A DNA stretch of 64,000 bases from Cohnella herbarum. Lineage in GTDB: Bacteria > Bacillota > Bacilli > Paenibacillales > Paenibacillaceae. The DNA lies in the NCBI RefSeq assembly GCF_012849095.1, contig NZ_CP051681.1, forward strand, positions 110,539 through 174,538, read 5' to 3'. The notes beneath the pieces were generated by a model. The model saw only the letters and a list, made by a program, of their open reading frames with translations. It was not told the DNA's origin and made no database searches. Shown here piece after piece: positions 28,349-36,892 of this stretch. The number at the start of each line of letters is the position of its first letter. Position 1 is the stretch's first letter. A program made the translations under genes and the position numbers.

Positions 28349-28737
28349 GGCAGGCTCCTTAGTGTCAGGCGCTGCAAGTGACCGGAAGCGTCCCGCTCAT
28401 AGGCGGGCTGATATCGCCCCTTCAGACGTATGCCTGCGGACGAAAGCTGCTCCCGTTCCAGCGGCGGCGCGAATCGAATGCCGTCTACCACCATTTCCGC
28501 ATCTCCTTCATCTAGGCGAGCGATAGCTTGCAGCACTTCCGCACCGGATACCGAACCGTCGCCCGAGAGCGGTACAGCGATTTGCTGCAAGTTGCGATCC
28601 TGCGATTGGCCGGTTACATAGGCGAGCGAATTGAGTGAGGCACCGGTCTGAAACAAAATCAGACCGCTTCCTGCGGCCATGAGGAAAACGAGCAATGCTG
28701 CGCTCATCTCCAGCATCGTTCTAGGCACATAGTTCAT
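28345..28737 (-). CDS. Pilin/TadE-like small membrane protein
   Basis: 130 residues with a TadE-like hydrophobic N-terminus (MLEMSAALLVFLMAAGSGLI), a typical position for a pseudopilin helix, and an exported domain. Start after AAGGAGGTG. Located directly before a strong hairpin that separates it from the next pilin-like gene. Confidence 0.6.
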   Translation of the reverse strand: MNYVPRTMLEMSAALLVFLMAAGSGLILFQTGASLNSLAYVTGQSQDRNLQQIAVPLSGDGSVSGAEVLQAIARLDEGDAEMVVDGIRFAPPLEREQLSSAGIRLKGRYQPAYERDASGHLQRLTLRSLP

Positions 28738-28756
28738 GCGTTACACCTCCTTCATG

Positions 28757-28792
28757 ACGAAAGCGTCCAACCTGGGCCGGACGCTTTCGTAA
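28757..28792 (-). terminator. Strong intergenic hairpin
   Basis: ACGAAAGCGTCC/GGACGCTTTCGT stem. There is no clear U tract on either side, so it may act as an RNA-processing or mRNA-stability element between two pilin-like genes rather than a full terminator. Confidence 0.45.
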
Positions 28793-28804
28793 CTTCATCC
28801 GACC

Positions 28805-29284
28805 TTATTGCTGCCGGAAGATGATGCCGCGAATGACATTGCTGCTGTCCAGCACCAGCGTGCTGCGGAACTTGCCGCTTGGATTAACGTAGTTGATGTC
28901 CGCTTCGTCTACGGTCTGGCTAATCTGGCCGGGTGCGGCTCCGACGATTGCGCCGTAGGTGACGCTATCCAGAGGCACACCGGTATTGACAACCTTGCCG
29001 TACCACTGACCGGTCGGGTTTTTGCCGGTAACGATCTGGATGCCAAATTGGTCCTGATCGCGGAACTTGCGAAGCGCGTTGACAACCTGACTGCCCGAAA
29101 GCGTCGTATTGTCATACACCGTAAACGCCGTTTGTGAAAGCTCCGTCTGGATATTGCTGAAATTGCTTTGAGCCGCCTTGGTCGAATCCTGGGCGGAAAT
29201 AAACAGCACGACAGCCAGTGTAATGAGTGCGATGGCAAGGAAAATTCCTGCTGCCATGACAAGTGCCTTCTGCGCATTGGACAT
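28805..29284 (-). CDS. Pilin-like protein
   Basis: 159 residues starting MSNAQKALVMAAGIFLAIAL: an N-terminal hydrophobic helix with a short leader, then an exported domain. I chose ATG at 29284 with AAAGGAG upstream. It is bracketed by a terminator on its 5' side (29313-29348) and a hairpin on its 3' side, as for a separately expressed major subunit. It could be the major pilin, but no standard processing motif is certain. Confidence 0.6.
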   Translation of the reverse strand: MSNAQKALVMAAGIFLAIALITLAVVLFISAQDSTKAAQSNFSNIQTELSQTAFTVYDNTTLSGSQVVNALRKFRDQDQFGIQIVTGKNPTGQWYGKVVNTGVPLDSVTYGAIVGAAPGQISQTVDEADINYVNPSGKFRSTLVLDSSNVIRGIIFRQQ

Positions 29285-29312
29285 GTACAATTCTCTCCTT
29301 TGATTGGGGGGA

Positions 29313-29348
29313 TAAAAAAAACGCCTTCCCGCTGATGAAGGAAAGCGT
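29313..29348 (-). terminator. Rho-independent terminator after tadBC
   Basis: On the minus strand ACGCTTTCCTT/GGAAGGCGT forms a stem, followed by eight T. It lies between the TadB/C gene and the pilin-like gene, so readthrough into the latter is limited. Confidence 0.7.
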
Positions 29349-29357
29349 CTGTATGGG

Positions 29358-31427
29358 TTACTGGATGCGTTGAAGCTGATCGTAGTACACGGTCATCTGA
29401 TGCAGGCTGACGACGACAAGCGGAATGACCAAATACCCGAATATCAGCGTCATCAAGGGGGCAAACCCGATCCAGCGGCCCCAGCCTGCCTTTTGTTCAA
29501 TTAACTGTTCATACTCCTGCTTGCGCTGCTCTCGCGCAAACCCCTGCTCTGCTTCGAGATCGTCGAATGCCTGCCGGATCGTCAAATGCTGCGAAGCCAT
29601 TTCCAGCTTTTCCACGATCCGAACAAAAGGCAGAAACGGTGCATCTTCTTTGAGCTGCGCAAGCGCCTGCTCCTCACCCTGTTCAAAATGAAGAAGGCAG
29701 GATTGCAGTGGCTCCTTGAAGACCTGCGCGAACTGCTCCATCCATAGCAGAAGCTGTTCAACCGACATCCGTTCCATCCCGGCCAGCATGGCAATCACGG
29801 CCTGCAACTGATCCACCTCGTGTTTCATCTCCATCTGCCGCATACGCCGCTGGAACAGTCGAATACCAACTGGCAGCGTGTACCCGCCCCATCCTGCGGC
29901 GAACGCCAAAAACGCTTCCCACCACGCCAGAAAAGGCTGATTCAGCTTCTCCAGCTTGCCCAGGATGCGCCGCGCCGCCTCTCGAAGCTGATCCTCCTTG
30001 ATCTGTGCAGCCGGGTCCTTGCGCAGCAGACTGATGACGCTATTTTCGCTTCGCGGCCTCACCTCCTTTAATTGATCGAGCATCCTGCGATCCAGAGCGG
30101 CGGCTTCCCGCGCCTTCGTTTCCTCCTCCGGAGACAACTGCCCGAAAAGTGTTCCCGGCTTCACTGGTGCATACAGCACCTGATGCCGCTCCGCTGCATG
30201 CAAGGACACGAACAAGCCCAGCACCGTCAAAAAGGCTGCGAACCCGGCCACGATCCGCTGCACGTAAAACCATTCGAGACGTAAGGGAGAGGCTGTATCC
30301 TTGAGCAGCTGGGTTATCCGTTCCGCTTCTCGCGAGCCGGGAACCGGCCCCAGCCTGTGGGCTAGCCAGCGCATCCACGGCCAGCCATAGACCCGTTGCT
30401 CCCATCTTTTTCGGCTGGTGGGCCTTGCGGTCGCACCCAGCTCCGACAGGTTGCGCAGCAGCACGTAGCATAGCCACACGACGACAAGCAGACAGAGTTT
30501 GACGGCCCAACCGAAAGCGCTGGCGTAGAACGTGTCCATTGCCGGAAAAAAGTGGCTGGCCCAGGCTTCAATCGGACGGGTAAATAGCAGCGGCAGCAGC
30601 GCGATAACGGTCAGCCCCTGTAATAAGAAGCTGAGACGCTCGCGACGCAGCAATTCCAGATTCAGTTCGATGGACAGCTTTTCCAGTCCCTTGAGGTAGA
30701 CCGAACCGCTTTCCGTTTGCTGATCGCCATGCTCCTTGATGAGATACGACAATCCCGCAAAGCCCTGCAAATAGCGATTTGGGGCATGCTCCACATATTG
30801 CGCTAGTTTATCTTCGGCGTCGCTGTCCGTCAGCATGTCGTACAGCTCTTGCCCGTGCAGTGCCATTTCATACGGCGCGCTGTCCGCCGATTCATAGACG
30901 GCTTCATCCACCATCCCGTGACGATGGTAATGATGTCTCACATCCCCAAGAAACAGACGAAGTTGTCGCAGCAGCCTCATTTCGAGCCGATAAACACCCA
31001 TATCCGAGAGGATGCCGTGGCCGACCCAAAGACCAATGCCGAGCATCGCCAGCGTGTAAGGGTCGCGCACCGCCAAAACAAGCGGAATCGCGGCCAAAAG
31101 CAGGACAAGCCACATCAAGAGCGCCGATTTCATCACCTCAAGCCGCAGCTTCCATTCGTCCCCGAGCCGCAGGATGACCAATCGCCTGCGAAGGTGCTGC
31201 AAGTACATCCTTAGAACCGGCATCTGCTCGCAAACGCTGTATAGCCGCTGCATGAAACTGTAAACCGCCTGCTTGCGAGGCGCTTGCCCCGGCTTACGCA
31301 GCGCTTCGTAGCGCCGGACTGCCGCCACCTCCGAATCACGCCGGGACAGCCACAGGAAGGCCGCGACAGCGGCAAAAAAGAGCACGGTTGCGATGCCAAG
31401 CAGAGGGGAGAGCCATTCCCGAATCAT
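29358..31427 (-). CDS. TadB/TadC-like pilus platform fusion
   Basis: 689 residues with seven or so membrane helices in two blocks (residues 1-30, 100-135, 270-330; then 395-425, 505-525, 655-685) separated by helical cytosolic parts. Canonical TadB and TadC are about 300 residues each, so this looks like a fused inner-membrane platform. It is coupled to the ATPase gene (ATGA overlap at 31424-31427). It would work with the CpaF-like ATPase to assemble the pilin-like proteins. Confidence 0.72.
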   Translation of the reverse strand: MIREWLSPLLGIATVLFFAAVAAFLWLSRRDSEVAAVRRYEALRKPGQAPRKQAVYSFMQRLYSVCEQMPVLRMYLQHLRRRLVILRLGDEWKLRLEVMKSALLMWLVLLLAAIPLVLAVRDPYTLAMLGIGLWVGHGILSDMGVYRLEMRLLRQLRLFLGDVRHHYHRHGMVDEAVYESADSAPYEMALHGQELYDMLTDSDAEDKLAQYVEHAPNRYLQGFAGLSYLIKEHGDQQTESGSVYLKGLEKLSIELNLELLRRERLSFLLQGLTVIALLPLLFTRPIEAWASHFFPAMDTFYASAFGWAVKLCLLVVVWLCYVLLRNLSELGATARPTSRKRWEQRVYGWPWMRWLAHRLGPVPGSREAERITQLLKDTASPLRLEWFYVQRIVAGFAAFLTVLGLFVSLHAAERHQVLYAPVKPGTLFGQLSPEEETKAREAAALDRRMLDQLKEVRPRSENSVISLLRKDPAAQIKEDQLREAARRILGKLEKLNQPFLAWWEAFLAFAAGWGGYTLPVGIRLFQRRMRQMEMKHEVDQLQAVIAMLAGMERMSVEQLLLWMEQFAQVFKEPLQSCLLHFEQGEEQALAQLKEDAPFLPFVRIVEKLEMASQHLTIRQAFDDLEAEQGFAREQRKQEYEQLIEQKAGWGRWIGFAPLMTLIFGYLVIPLVVVSLHQMTVYYDQLQRIQ

Positions 31428-33286
31428 GTCTCATCCCCCCAATGGGATGCTAGAAACGCATCAAAGACGGCCTGATCGGGGCCGCTCAGGTATTCCGCAA
31501 TCTCGCAGCGACTTTGCTTGGACAGGGGATGAACGGCAACGTAACGACCGTCGCGGTATTCGACGAGATTTTGGGCGGTGTACAGCGGGCGATCCGTCGA
31601 GCGGCGGAAGTATTCGAGCGTCGTTTCCATAAAGGCTGCCATCCGTTCGTCCTTTGTCATTTTCCCGCGAAAGGCTTCCGGGTACGCCGTCTCCTGCGGC
31701 ACTGGGACGCATTCCGTAATGCGCTCGATATACCGTCGTCCGTCCAGGTCGCGGCGAAGGTGAATATCGAAGTTGACGACGCTGACGACCTGCTGCTCTG
31801 CCACACGCTCGTTCGTAAACACCTTTGTTTTCAACAAGGAATTGCGGAGAGATAGCACAAGGTCACGGAAGGTTTTGGCGTGATGCGTGAACAAGGTGAA
31901 TAATGATGCCACCTGTGCCATCTGAACCATCCAAGCGGCGACCGGATCGGTCGCTACCTCTCCCAAAATATTGACGGAGCCGTCCGTCTTCTTCTGGATG
32001 TCCAGCCCCTGTTGACCGGAAATCGTCTCGGTTTCGCGCAGGCTGACGATGTTGCGTTCCGGGTAAATTTTGCGCAACTGAAGCTCGAAGCTCATTTCCT
32101 GTACCCGGATGGGCAGCACTTCTGGAATATGACGCACCATCGCCATGAGCAACGTTGTTTTGCCGCTGCCCTGAGCGCCGGTAATCGCGGTGATCCGCGC
32201 ACCCGATACCAAGTAACGAATGAGGCCAATCGGCAATTCCGCGCCTTCGTCCTGAATCAACTGCTCTAGCGTCGCGCTTTGCACGTCGAATTTGCGCACA
32301 AAAAAAGCCCACGATTCACTGAATCGGGGGCGCAGCACGACGACGCGGGAGCCGTCTGCCATTTCATTGACCTTAAATCCGTTCGCCTCGGACAACTGGC
32401 CGGGAAAATTGTGCTTATAGATGATCTGGCAAACGCGTCGCAGTTCCTGCTCGGAGCCGAAGGACAAGAAGCTCAGGTGGATGGACTTCCCTTTGTAAAA
32501 CAGCCATACGCTATCATGCGAACGGGGCAGCGACTGAAGTTGTGCGTCCTCCTCCAGCGACCATTCGCCCTCCCACATGAGCGGCGGCAGACCAGATACA
32601 CCCCCGGATACGCCGTCCACACGCATGTCGCGCAGCTCGTCCACGACGCTGAATCCTTTGTAATGCTGATAAATCCGCTGGACGACAAGTTGGAGCTTAT
32701 CGTCCGTCGTCAAACACGGCGCTTCACGGGCGAAGACGCTACGAATATCCTCCGCCGTAATCCGGTACGTTTCAAGCTGGCCTTCCTCGTTTCGTCTTTG
32801 CCGATCCCATTCATAGGTTTGAACGAGCCGGTCGAGCGCATGAAGCCCGGCTTCCTTTTTATATGTGTAAAGCAGAATATCAAACTGGTCTTGCGCGGAG
32901 AGGGACTCCGGCTGATGAAAAGGCAGCAGGAGGTTCAAATGCGCATCGTCCAACTCATAGCGCTGCGCGAGCAGGTCGGCAATGATCTCCTTGACGTATT
33001 CCTTGTCCCGCAGATCACCGGAGGTGCAGCCCCGCAGCGCCTTTTTCAGCTCCGCCCGTTTGCTTTTTCGGCGGCGGTATTCTTCCTCCGACAAACCGAA
33101 GTCGGCCAGGTTGCTGCTGGTTAACTCGTGTAGCGTTGCTTTTACGAAAGTGGTCATCGCTTCCAGCGTATATACCGATGTGTCGTCCGTCCGTTCCGGC
33201 AATCGTCGGCTCAGGCGCAAATAAAGAAAGAAGATTGAAAGCAACAAGAGCGCGATCAGGATGAAGGCATTGAGCATAGCCGTCAT
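31424..33286 (-). CDS. TadA/CpaF-like secretion ATPase
   Basis: 620 residues. An N-terminal membrane helix (MLNAFILIALLLLSIFF) is unusual for CpaF. The ATPase core has ITGAQGSGKTTLLMAM near residue 370, an Asp-box-like LRETETISG near 415 and HHAKTFRDLVLSL near 465, with the VirB11/TadA order. It is probably the motor of the pilus. The start has GGAAGGAGGG upstream. It overlaps the TadZ-like gene by 4 bases. Confidence 0.82.
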   Translation of the reverse strand: MTAMLNAFILIALLLLSIFFLYLRLSRRLPERTDDTSVYTLEAMTTFVKATLHELTSSNLADFGLSEEEYRRRKSKRAELKKALRGCTSGDLRDKEYVKEIIADLLAQRYELDDAHLNLLLPFHQPESLSAQDQFDILLYTYKKEAGLHALDRLVQTYEWDRQRRNEEGQLETYRITAEDIRSVFAREAPCLTTDDKLQLVVQRIYQHYKGFSVVDELRDMRVDGVSGGVSGLPPLMWEGEWSLEEDAQLQSLPRSHDSVWLFYKGKSIHLSFLSFGSEQELRRVCQIIYKHNFPGQLSEANGFKVNEMADGSRVVVLRPRFSESWAFFVRKFDVQSATLEQLIQDEGAELPIGLIRYLVSGARITAITGAQGSGKTTLLMAMVRHIPEVLPIRVQEMSFELQLRKIYPERNIVSLRETETISGQQGLDIQKKTDGSVNILGEVATDPVAAWMVQMAQVASLFTLFTHHAKTFRDLVLSLRNSLLKTKVFTNERVAEQQVVSVVNFDIHLRRDLDGRRYIERITECVPVPQETAYPEAFRGKMTKDERMAAFMETTLEYFRRSTDRPLYTAQNLVEYRDGRYVAVHPLSKQSRCEIAEYLSGPDQAVFDAFLASHWGDET

Positions 33287-34122
33287 GGCGTGTCGCCCTC
33301 CTTCCCTCCGAAAAGATGCTGCCTTGCGCCTGCGCTTTCGATCACAGCCTGCGCCAATCGTCGCACCTGCTGCACGAACAGGTGGTTCTCATGACCGCTT
33401 GCTATCTTCCTGTTGCGAAACCAGAAAGGATTCGCTTCGCCATGCTGTGCCGCATCCATCCAGCCTGTATTATGTGCAACAGGGTACACGGTCGGTCCTA
33501 TACGGAATTGACGCATGAGATTTTTAGAAGTAAGCGTCGAATAAGGGTCGTACTGTCCGAACACGAGCAGCGTTCTTCGGCCTTGCAGCATCGCTGCTTC
33601 TGCCGATTGAAAAAATCGCTCTAGAAGGAGACGGTTTTGCGGCAGGCAGACGACCCATACGTCGGCCTGCTGCCGCAGCATTTCGTCCCAAGCCGACCCG
33701 CTGCCGCTCCCCCCATCCAACAGCACTACATCGTAAGCGCGGCGGGCAACCGCAAGCAGCGGTGTGAGCCATTCCTTTGCCGTTTCAATAAAAATATCCT
33801 CTTGCTTGATGGAGCCGGGCAAAATATCCAGGCGATCCCGCAGTAACGGATGGGCATAGTCACGCAGCATGACAGGCTCCAGCTTGCGGTTTTTCAGCAG
33901 ACGCAAGAGCGCATCAATTCCCGTGTCCGGGTTTTGCATGTCCTCTCTTCCGGCAGGTCGAAAATAGGCTCGTTCGACAGCGGCGTAGCTGCTTAGCAAA
34001 TGCCCAAGCAACAGCAATCGCGCCGAATATTCCAAACCCATGCACGTCGCCGCGGCGAGCAGATTAGTCGTTGTCCCGGCCTGACCGGATACAGGACTCC
34101 AAAATACAACGGTAGCTCCCAT
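33283..34122 (-). CDS. TadZ/CpaE-like (MinD/ParA fold) protein
   Basis: About 279 residues from ATG at 34122 (MGATVVFWSPVSGQAGTTTNL, residues 9-19 hold the Walker A). ParA-like fold, used in Tad systems for polar placement of the secretion machine. The deviant Walker A here reads SGQAGTTTN: the usual GKGGxGKT lysine is missing, so ATP use is uncertain. Start chosen from AAAGGAG. Confidence 0.68.
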   Translation of the reverse strand: MGATVVFWSPVSGQAGTTTNLLAAATCMGLEYSARLLLLGHLLSSYAAVERAYFRPAGREDMQNPDTGIDALLRLLKNRKLEPVMLRDYAHPLLRDRLDILPGSIKQEDIFIETAKEWLTPLLAVARRAYDVVLLDGGSGSGSAWDEMLRQQADVWVVCLPQNRLLLERFFQSAEAAMLQGRRTLLVFGQYDPYSTLTSKNLMRQFRIGPTVYPVAHNTGWMDAAQHGEANPFWFRNRKIASGHENHLFVQQVRRLAQAVIESAGARQHLFGGKEGDTP

Positions 34123-34136
34123 AAACGTTCTCCTTT

Positions 34137-34844
34137 CTACCACACCCGCACCCGTTTACGGGCGGTTGCCCAGGCTCGTCGCGCTGTCTTGCGGTCGCAA
34201 TCGCCAAGCTGCTCCAGCATCGTCAGCAGCATCTCGCGAAACGCCCCGGTCAGCCCGCGAAGGTCGATGCGGCCGTGGTGTTGATTGTTCAAATCGACGG
34301 CTGCATCGCGTTCGTCCAAAGGGAAGCGAAACACCGTATCCTCCAACTGGATATGCCGCAACCGCTTTTCGGCTCGCCACGCTGCCAACTTTCCCGGTAT
34401 GTCAGGGGAGAGCAACTCGAAAAAAGAGATAGGCTCTTCCGTGTTCTGTAAGCCGAGACGAAGCATCAGTTCCTCGTTTTTCTCCAGCGATAACCGCCTT
34501 CCATCCCAGCACCACACCCGCTTATCAAACTGGGACAGGTTGTGGTGGAAAACAAATTCCGTATGGTCAGTGTCCACCAGCATGATGTCGTATGCCGGTG
34601 TCGTCCCTGCCTGTGCCAAGCCTCGTTCAAGCTGTTCGGGAGTGAGATAGCCGTAGGCCACATCCATACCTTCATAATCCTGAACGGCGCTATTGGCATA
34701 GGCGTGCGGCAGATAACCCCGAATCGACTGCGTGACGGTGGAATCCACCAACAGCACTTTATTCCCCAATGCCACAAACAAGCGACCAAGCACCAACAAA
34801 GCATGCGTCTTGTCCGCTACGCCGATAAAAACAATTTTTTTCAT
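34137..34844 (-). CDS. Second ParA/TadZ-like protein without P-loop
   Basis: About 235 residues. Starts MKKIVFIGVADKTHALLVLG and keeps the ParA-like order (IVFIG, then VLLVDST, DIMLVDTDHTEFV) but has no Walker A. It may be a regulatory partner of the protein encoded at 33283. ATG at 34844 follows GAGGAGTGC. Confidence 0.6.
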   Translation of the reverse strand: MKKIVFIGVADKTHALLVLGRLFVALGNKVLLVDSTVTQSIRGYLPHAYANSAVQDYEGMDVAYGYLTPEQLERGLAQAGTTPAYDIMLVDTDHTEFVFHHNLSQFDKRVWCWDGRRLSLEKNEELMLRLGLQNTEEPISFFELLSPDIPGKLAAWRAEKRLRHIQLEDTVFRFPLDERDAAVDLNNQHHGRIDLRGLTGAFREMLLTMLEQLGDCDRKTARRAWATARKRVRVW

Positions 34845-34855
34845 ATCCGCACTCC

Positions 34856-35977
34856 TCATTGATTGAAGATGTTTTCCCACTTATCTTCGCTTGCCGGAGG
34901 CGCTTCGGTTGCAGGAGGCATACTCGATGGCAGCGACGGCGAAACGGCAGGAGGGGGCGTCTGTTGATTTTTCGGAGATTGCGTAGCTGCTGCACCAGCA
35001 GCATCACTCACGCTAGGCTGGGGACCATTCGTCGAAACTGCTGATTCTCCAGACTGCGGTGTGCCTACTGGCTGTGTTCCGCTCATGGCATTGCCCTGCC
35101 GCGTCGTCATCCGTTCGTTTTGCAACTGCTGCTGCACGGTTACACTACCGCTGGTGACGCGAAGTTTGTCCGAGTCGCTGACCGCCTTCAAATTGCCATC
35201 CAGCGTTTGACGCAGCGCGCGGGCAAGTTCGATTTTTGCAGTTTCGAGCAGATTGGGATCGAACGCCATCAGGTTCAATACCTTCTGATTGGCCGGATAG
35301 TTGACCACAGCCGCTTCCTGTAAGCCCGGCTCGATGTACGGGAGGGCATACAACCGCGCTCCCTGCAAGTACGCATCAATAATTGCGCTGGACGTTTGGA
35401 GGATGTCCATCTCATTCAGTTCCAGCCACACAACCGTACCGGACAGCTCCTGTACCTTCTTTTTAGATAAGAGAACAAAGTCCTCGCCGGTTGGAAAGCC
35501 GATTCGAACGTCTATATATTGGTTAGGTTTGAGATTAGAGGGAAGCTGAATGACCTGAAACTCCTGTATGCGCAAATCCTTCGGAATGGGCTGCCCTTCG
35601 TACAATAAAGAGGAAAGTAGCGGCGTTCCTGATGCAAGCTCGATCTTGGCGTTTTTGCCGATGATGCTTTCCCGGTCGGTGATGACGCCCGGCGGAACCA
35701 AACTGACGGGCATCGGAACAGCCTTGAGGTCATCCGCTTTGAGCGAGACGCCTGCCGGTATTGTTTTTGCAGTCGTCCAGACATTTCGGCTGTTTTGCTG
35801 CTCCTCCTTTTTCAATTGCTGAATCTGCCGCTCATACTCCTCTTTCATCTGTTGCTGCTTTTGCTGCTGATCGGTGTGCTGCATCAGCATATACAAGGCC
35901 GCTGCTACCAGAAGCGCCACGCTGATCGCGATGGCTCCCATGATGAGCGTCTTGCGGTGTCGATACGTCCATGACAT
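34856..35977 (-). CDS. CpaB/RcpC-like SAF-domain protein
   Basis: 373 residues. One membrane helix (residues 11-33), a coiled segment (KQQQMKEEYERQIQQLKKEE), then a SAF domain (TIPAGVSLKADDLKAVPMP, near 70-90) and a serine/proline-rich tail. CpaB/SAF proteins sit in the pilus assembly complex. It heads the Tad-like block, before the two ParA-like genes. Confidence 0.75.
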   Translation of the reverse strand: MSWTYRHRKTLIMGAIAISVALLVAAALYMLMQHTDQQQKQQQMKEEYERQIQQLKKEEQQNSRNVWTTAKTIPAGVSLKADDLKAVPMPVSLVPPGVITDRESIIGKNAKIELASGTPLLSSLLYEGQPIPKDLRIQEFQVIQLPSNLKPNQYIDVRIGFPTGEDFVLLSKKKVQELSGTVVWLELNEMDILQTSSAIIDAYLQGARLYALPYIEPGLQEAAVVNYPANQKVLNLMAFDPNLLETAKIELARALRQTLDGNLKAVSDSDKLRVTSGSVTVQQQLQNERMTTRQGNAMSGTQPVGTPQSGESAVSTNGPQPSVSDAAGAAATQSPKNQQTPPPAVSPSLPSSMPPATEAPPASEDKWENIFNQ

Positions 35978-36024
35978 CGTTCACGATCTCCTTTCATTTA
36001 TATAGAAGATACCTAGCGCTTCTC

Positions 36025-36636
36025 TTAACGCGCTTCGCCTCGCGGACGCGGCTTTGATGGGACTTGATCCGCTTGTCGTTGTGCCAGCTTCTCGGCCGCC
36101 CATGTGGGCGTATGCTCCGGCTTCAGGAACCCCATCAGGTCTTCCCGGTTATAGCGGTATTCATCGCCGGAATAGAGGGTTTCCGCATAGACCGCCCGCC
36201 CACGTGAGTTCCCGGAGGCACCGAAGCCTCCCGTTACCCAAATCAACTGATGGTCTGCCGTGCGAAATTCCGGTCGCAACCAATCCAAACGGGTCACAAC
36301 AATTCTGCCGCCGAGATCATCGTCACTTTTGATGGGCAGGCATTGGTCGGGTTGAATGGGAGGCATCGGCTCCGTGATCGTAGCGCGCTCGGTCTGGAGT
36401 TTCTCGATTTCCCATTGCAATAGCTTAGTAAATTCCTGCATTGCGACCAGGTAATCCGCATATCCTTCTGCACCGTAATACTGATCGATGCCAAACAAAT
36501 TATTCTGCGAGCAGTAGCAAACCAAATAGGGCTTTTCGGTATTCGTGATGTCGATGCCTAAAACAACCTCCACCCTGCCAATGGGTAGCGCTTGATAGAC
36601 TTCGTAGTCACCGGCCATTCGTTTCTCTTGCTCCAT
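36025..36636 (-). CDS. Hypothetical ICE protein
   Basis: 203 residues, cytosolic. Notable segments are VTRLDWLRPEFRTADHQLIW and GGFGASGNSRGRAVYAE. Conserved-looking but not assigned to a family. The start follows GGGAGGGC. It sits between the partition genes and the Tad-like block. Confidence 0.6.
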   Translation of the reverse strand: MEQEKRMAGDYEVYQALPIGRVEVVLGIDITNTEKPYLVCYCSQNNLFGIDQYYGAEGYADYLVAMQEFTKLLQWEIEKLQTERATITEPMPPIQPDQCLPIKSDDDLGGRIVVTRLDWLRPEFRTADHQLIWVTGGFGASGNSRGRAVYAETLYSGDEYRYNREDLMGFLKPEHTPTWAAEKLAQRQADQVPSKPRPRGEAR

Positions 36637-36638
36637 CG

Positions 36639-36809
36639 TCAGCCCTCCCGGTTCTTTTTGTGGTCACGTTTCTTGTGCCAGCCTTCGGCTTCCTGAGCCT
36701 GCTTGCGCAGTTGTGCTTCTTCCTCCTCGGATGGCCTACTACGCGCAAAACCCGGCTTTTCTTTCATCAGACGTTCATACTGACGCCGTTTTCCTTTCGT
36801 AAAGTCCAT
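36639..36809 (-). CDS. Small charged hypothetical protein
   Basis: 56 residues from ATG at 36809 (GGGGAGGAG upstream), MDFTKGKRRQYERLMKEKPG, ending KKRDHKKNREG. Highly charged, probably nucleic-acid binding or unstructured. Two bases before the following gene. No known family. Confidence 0.55.
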   Translation of the reverse strand: MDFTKGKRRQYERLMKEKPGFARSRPSEEEEAQLRKQAQEAEGWHKKRDHKKNREG

Positions 36810-36837
36810 TGATGATCTCCTCCCCGAAAATGGGCAT

Positions 36838-36864
36838 AAAAAAAGCTCTCCGTCAGGGGAGAGG
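36838..36864 (-). terminator. Rho-independent terminator after parB
   Basis: Stem CTCTCC/GGAGAG followed by seven T on the minus strand, between parB (ends at 36893) and the small gene at 36639-36809. It separates the partition genes from the Tad-like block. Confidence 0.65.
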
Positions 36865-36892
36865 GCGCATGAACAGGACGGCAACGGGGGAA

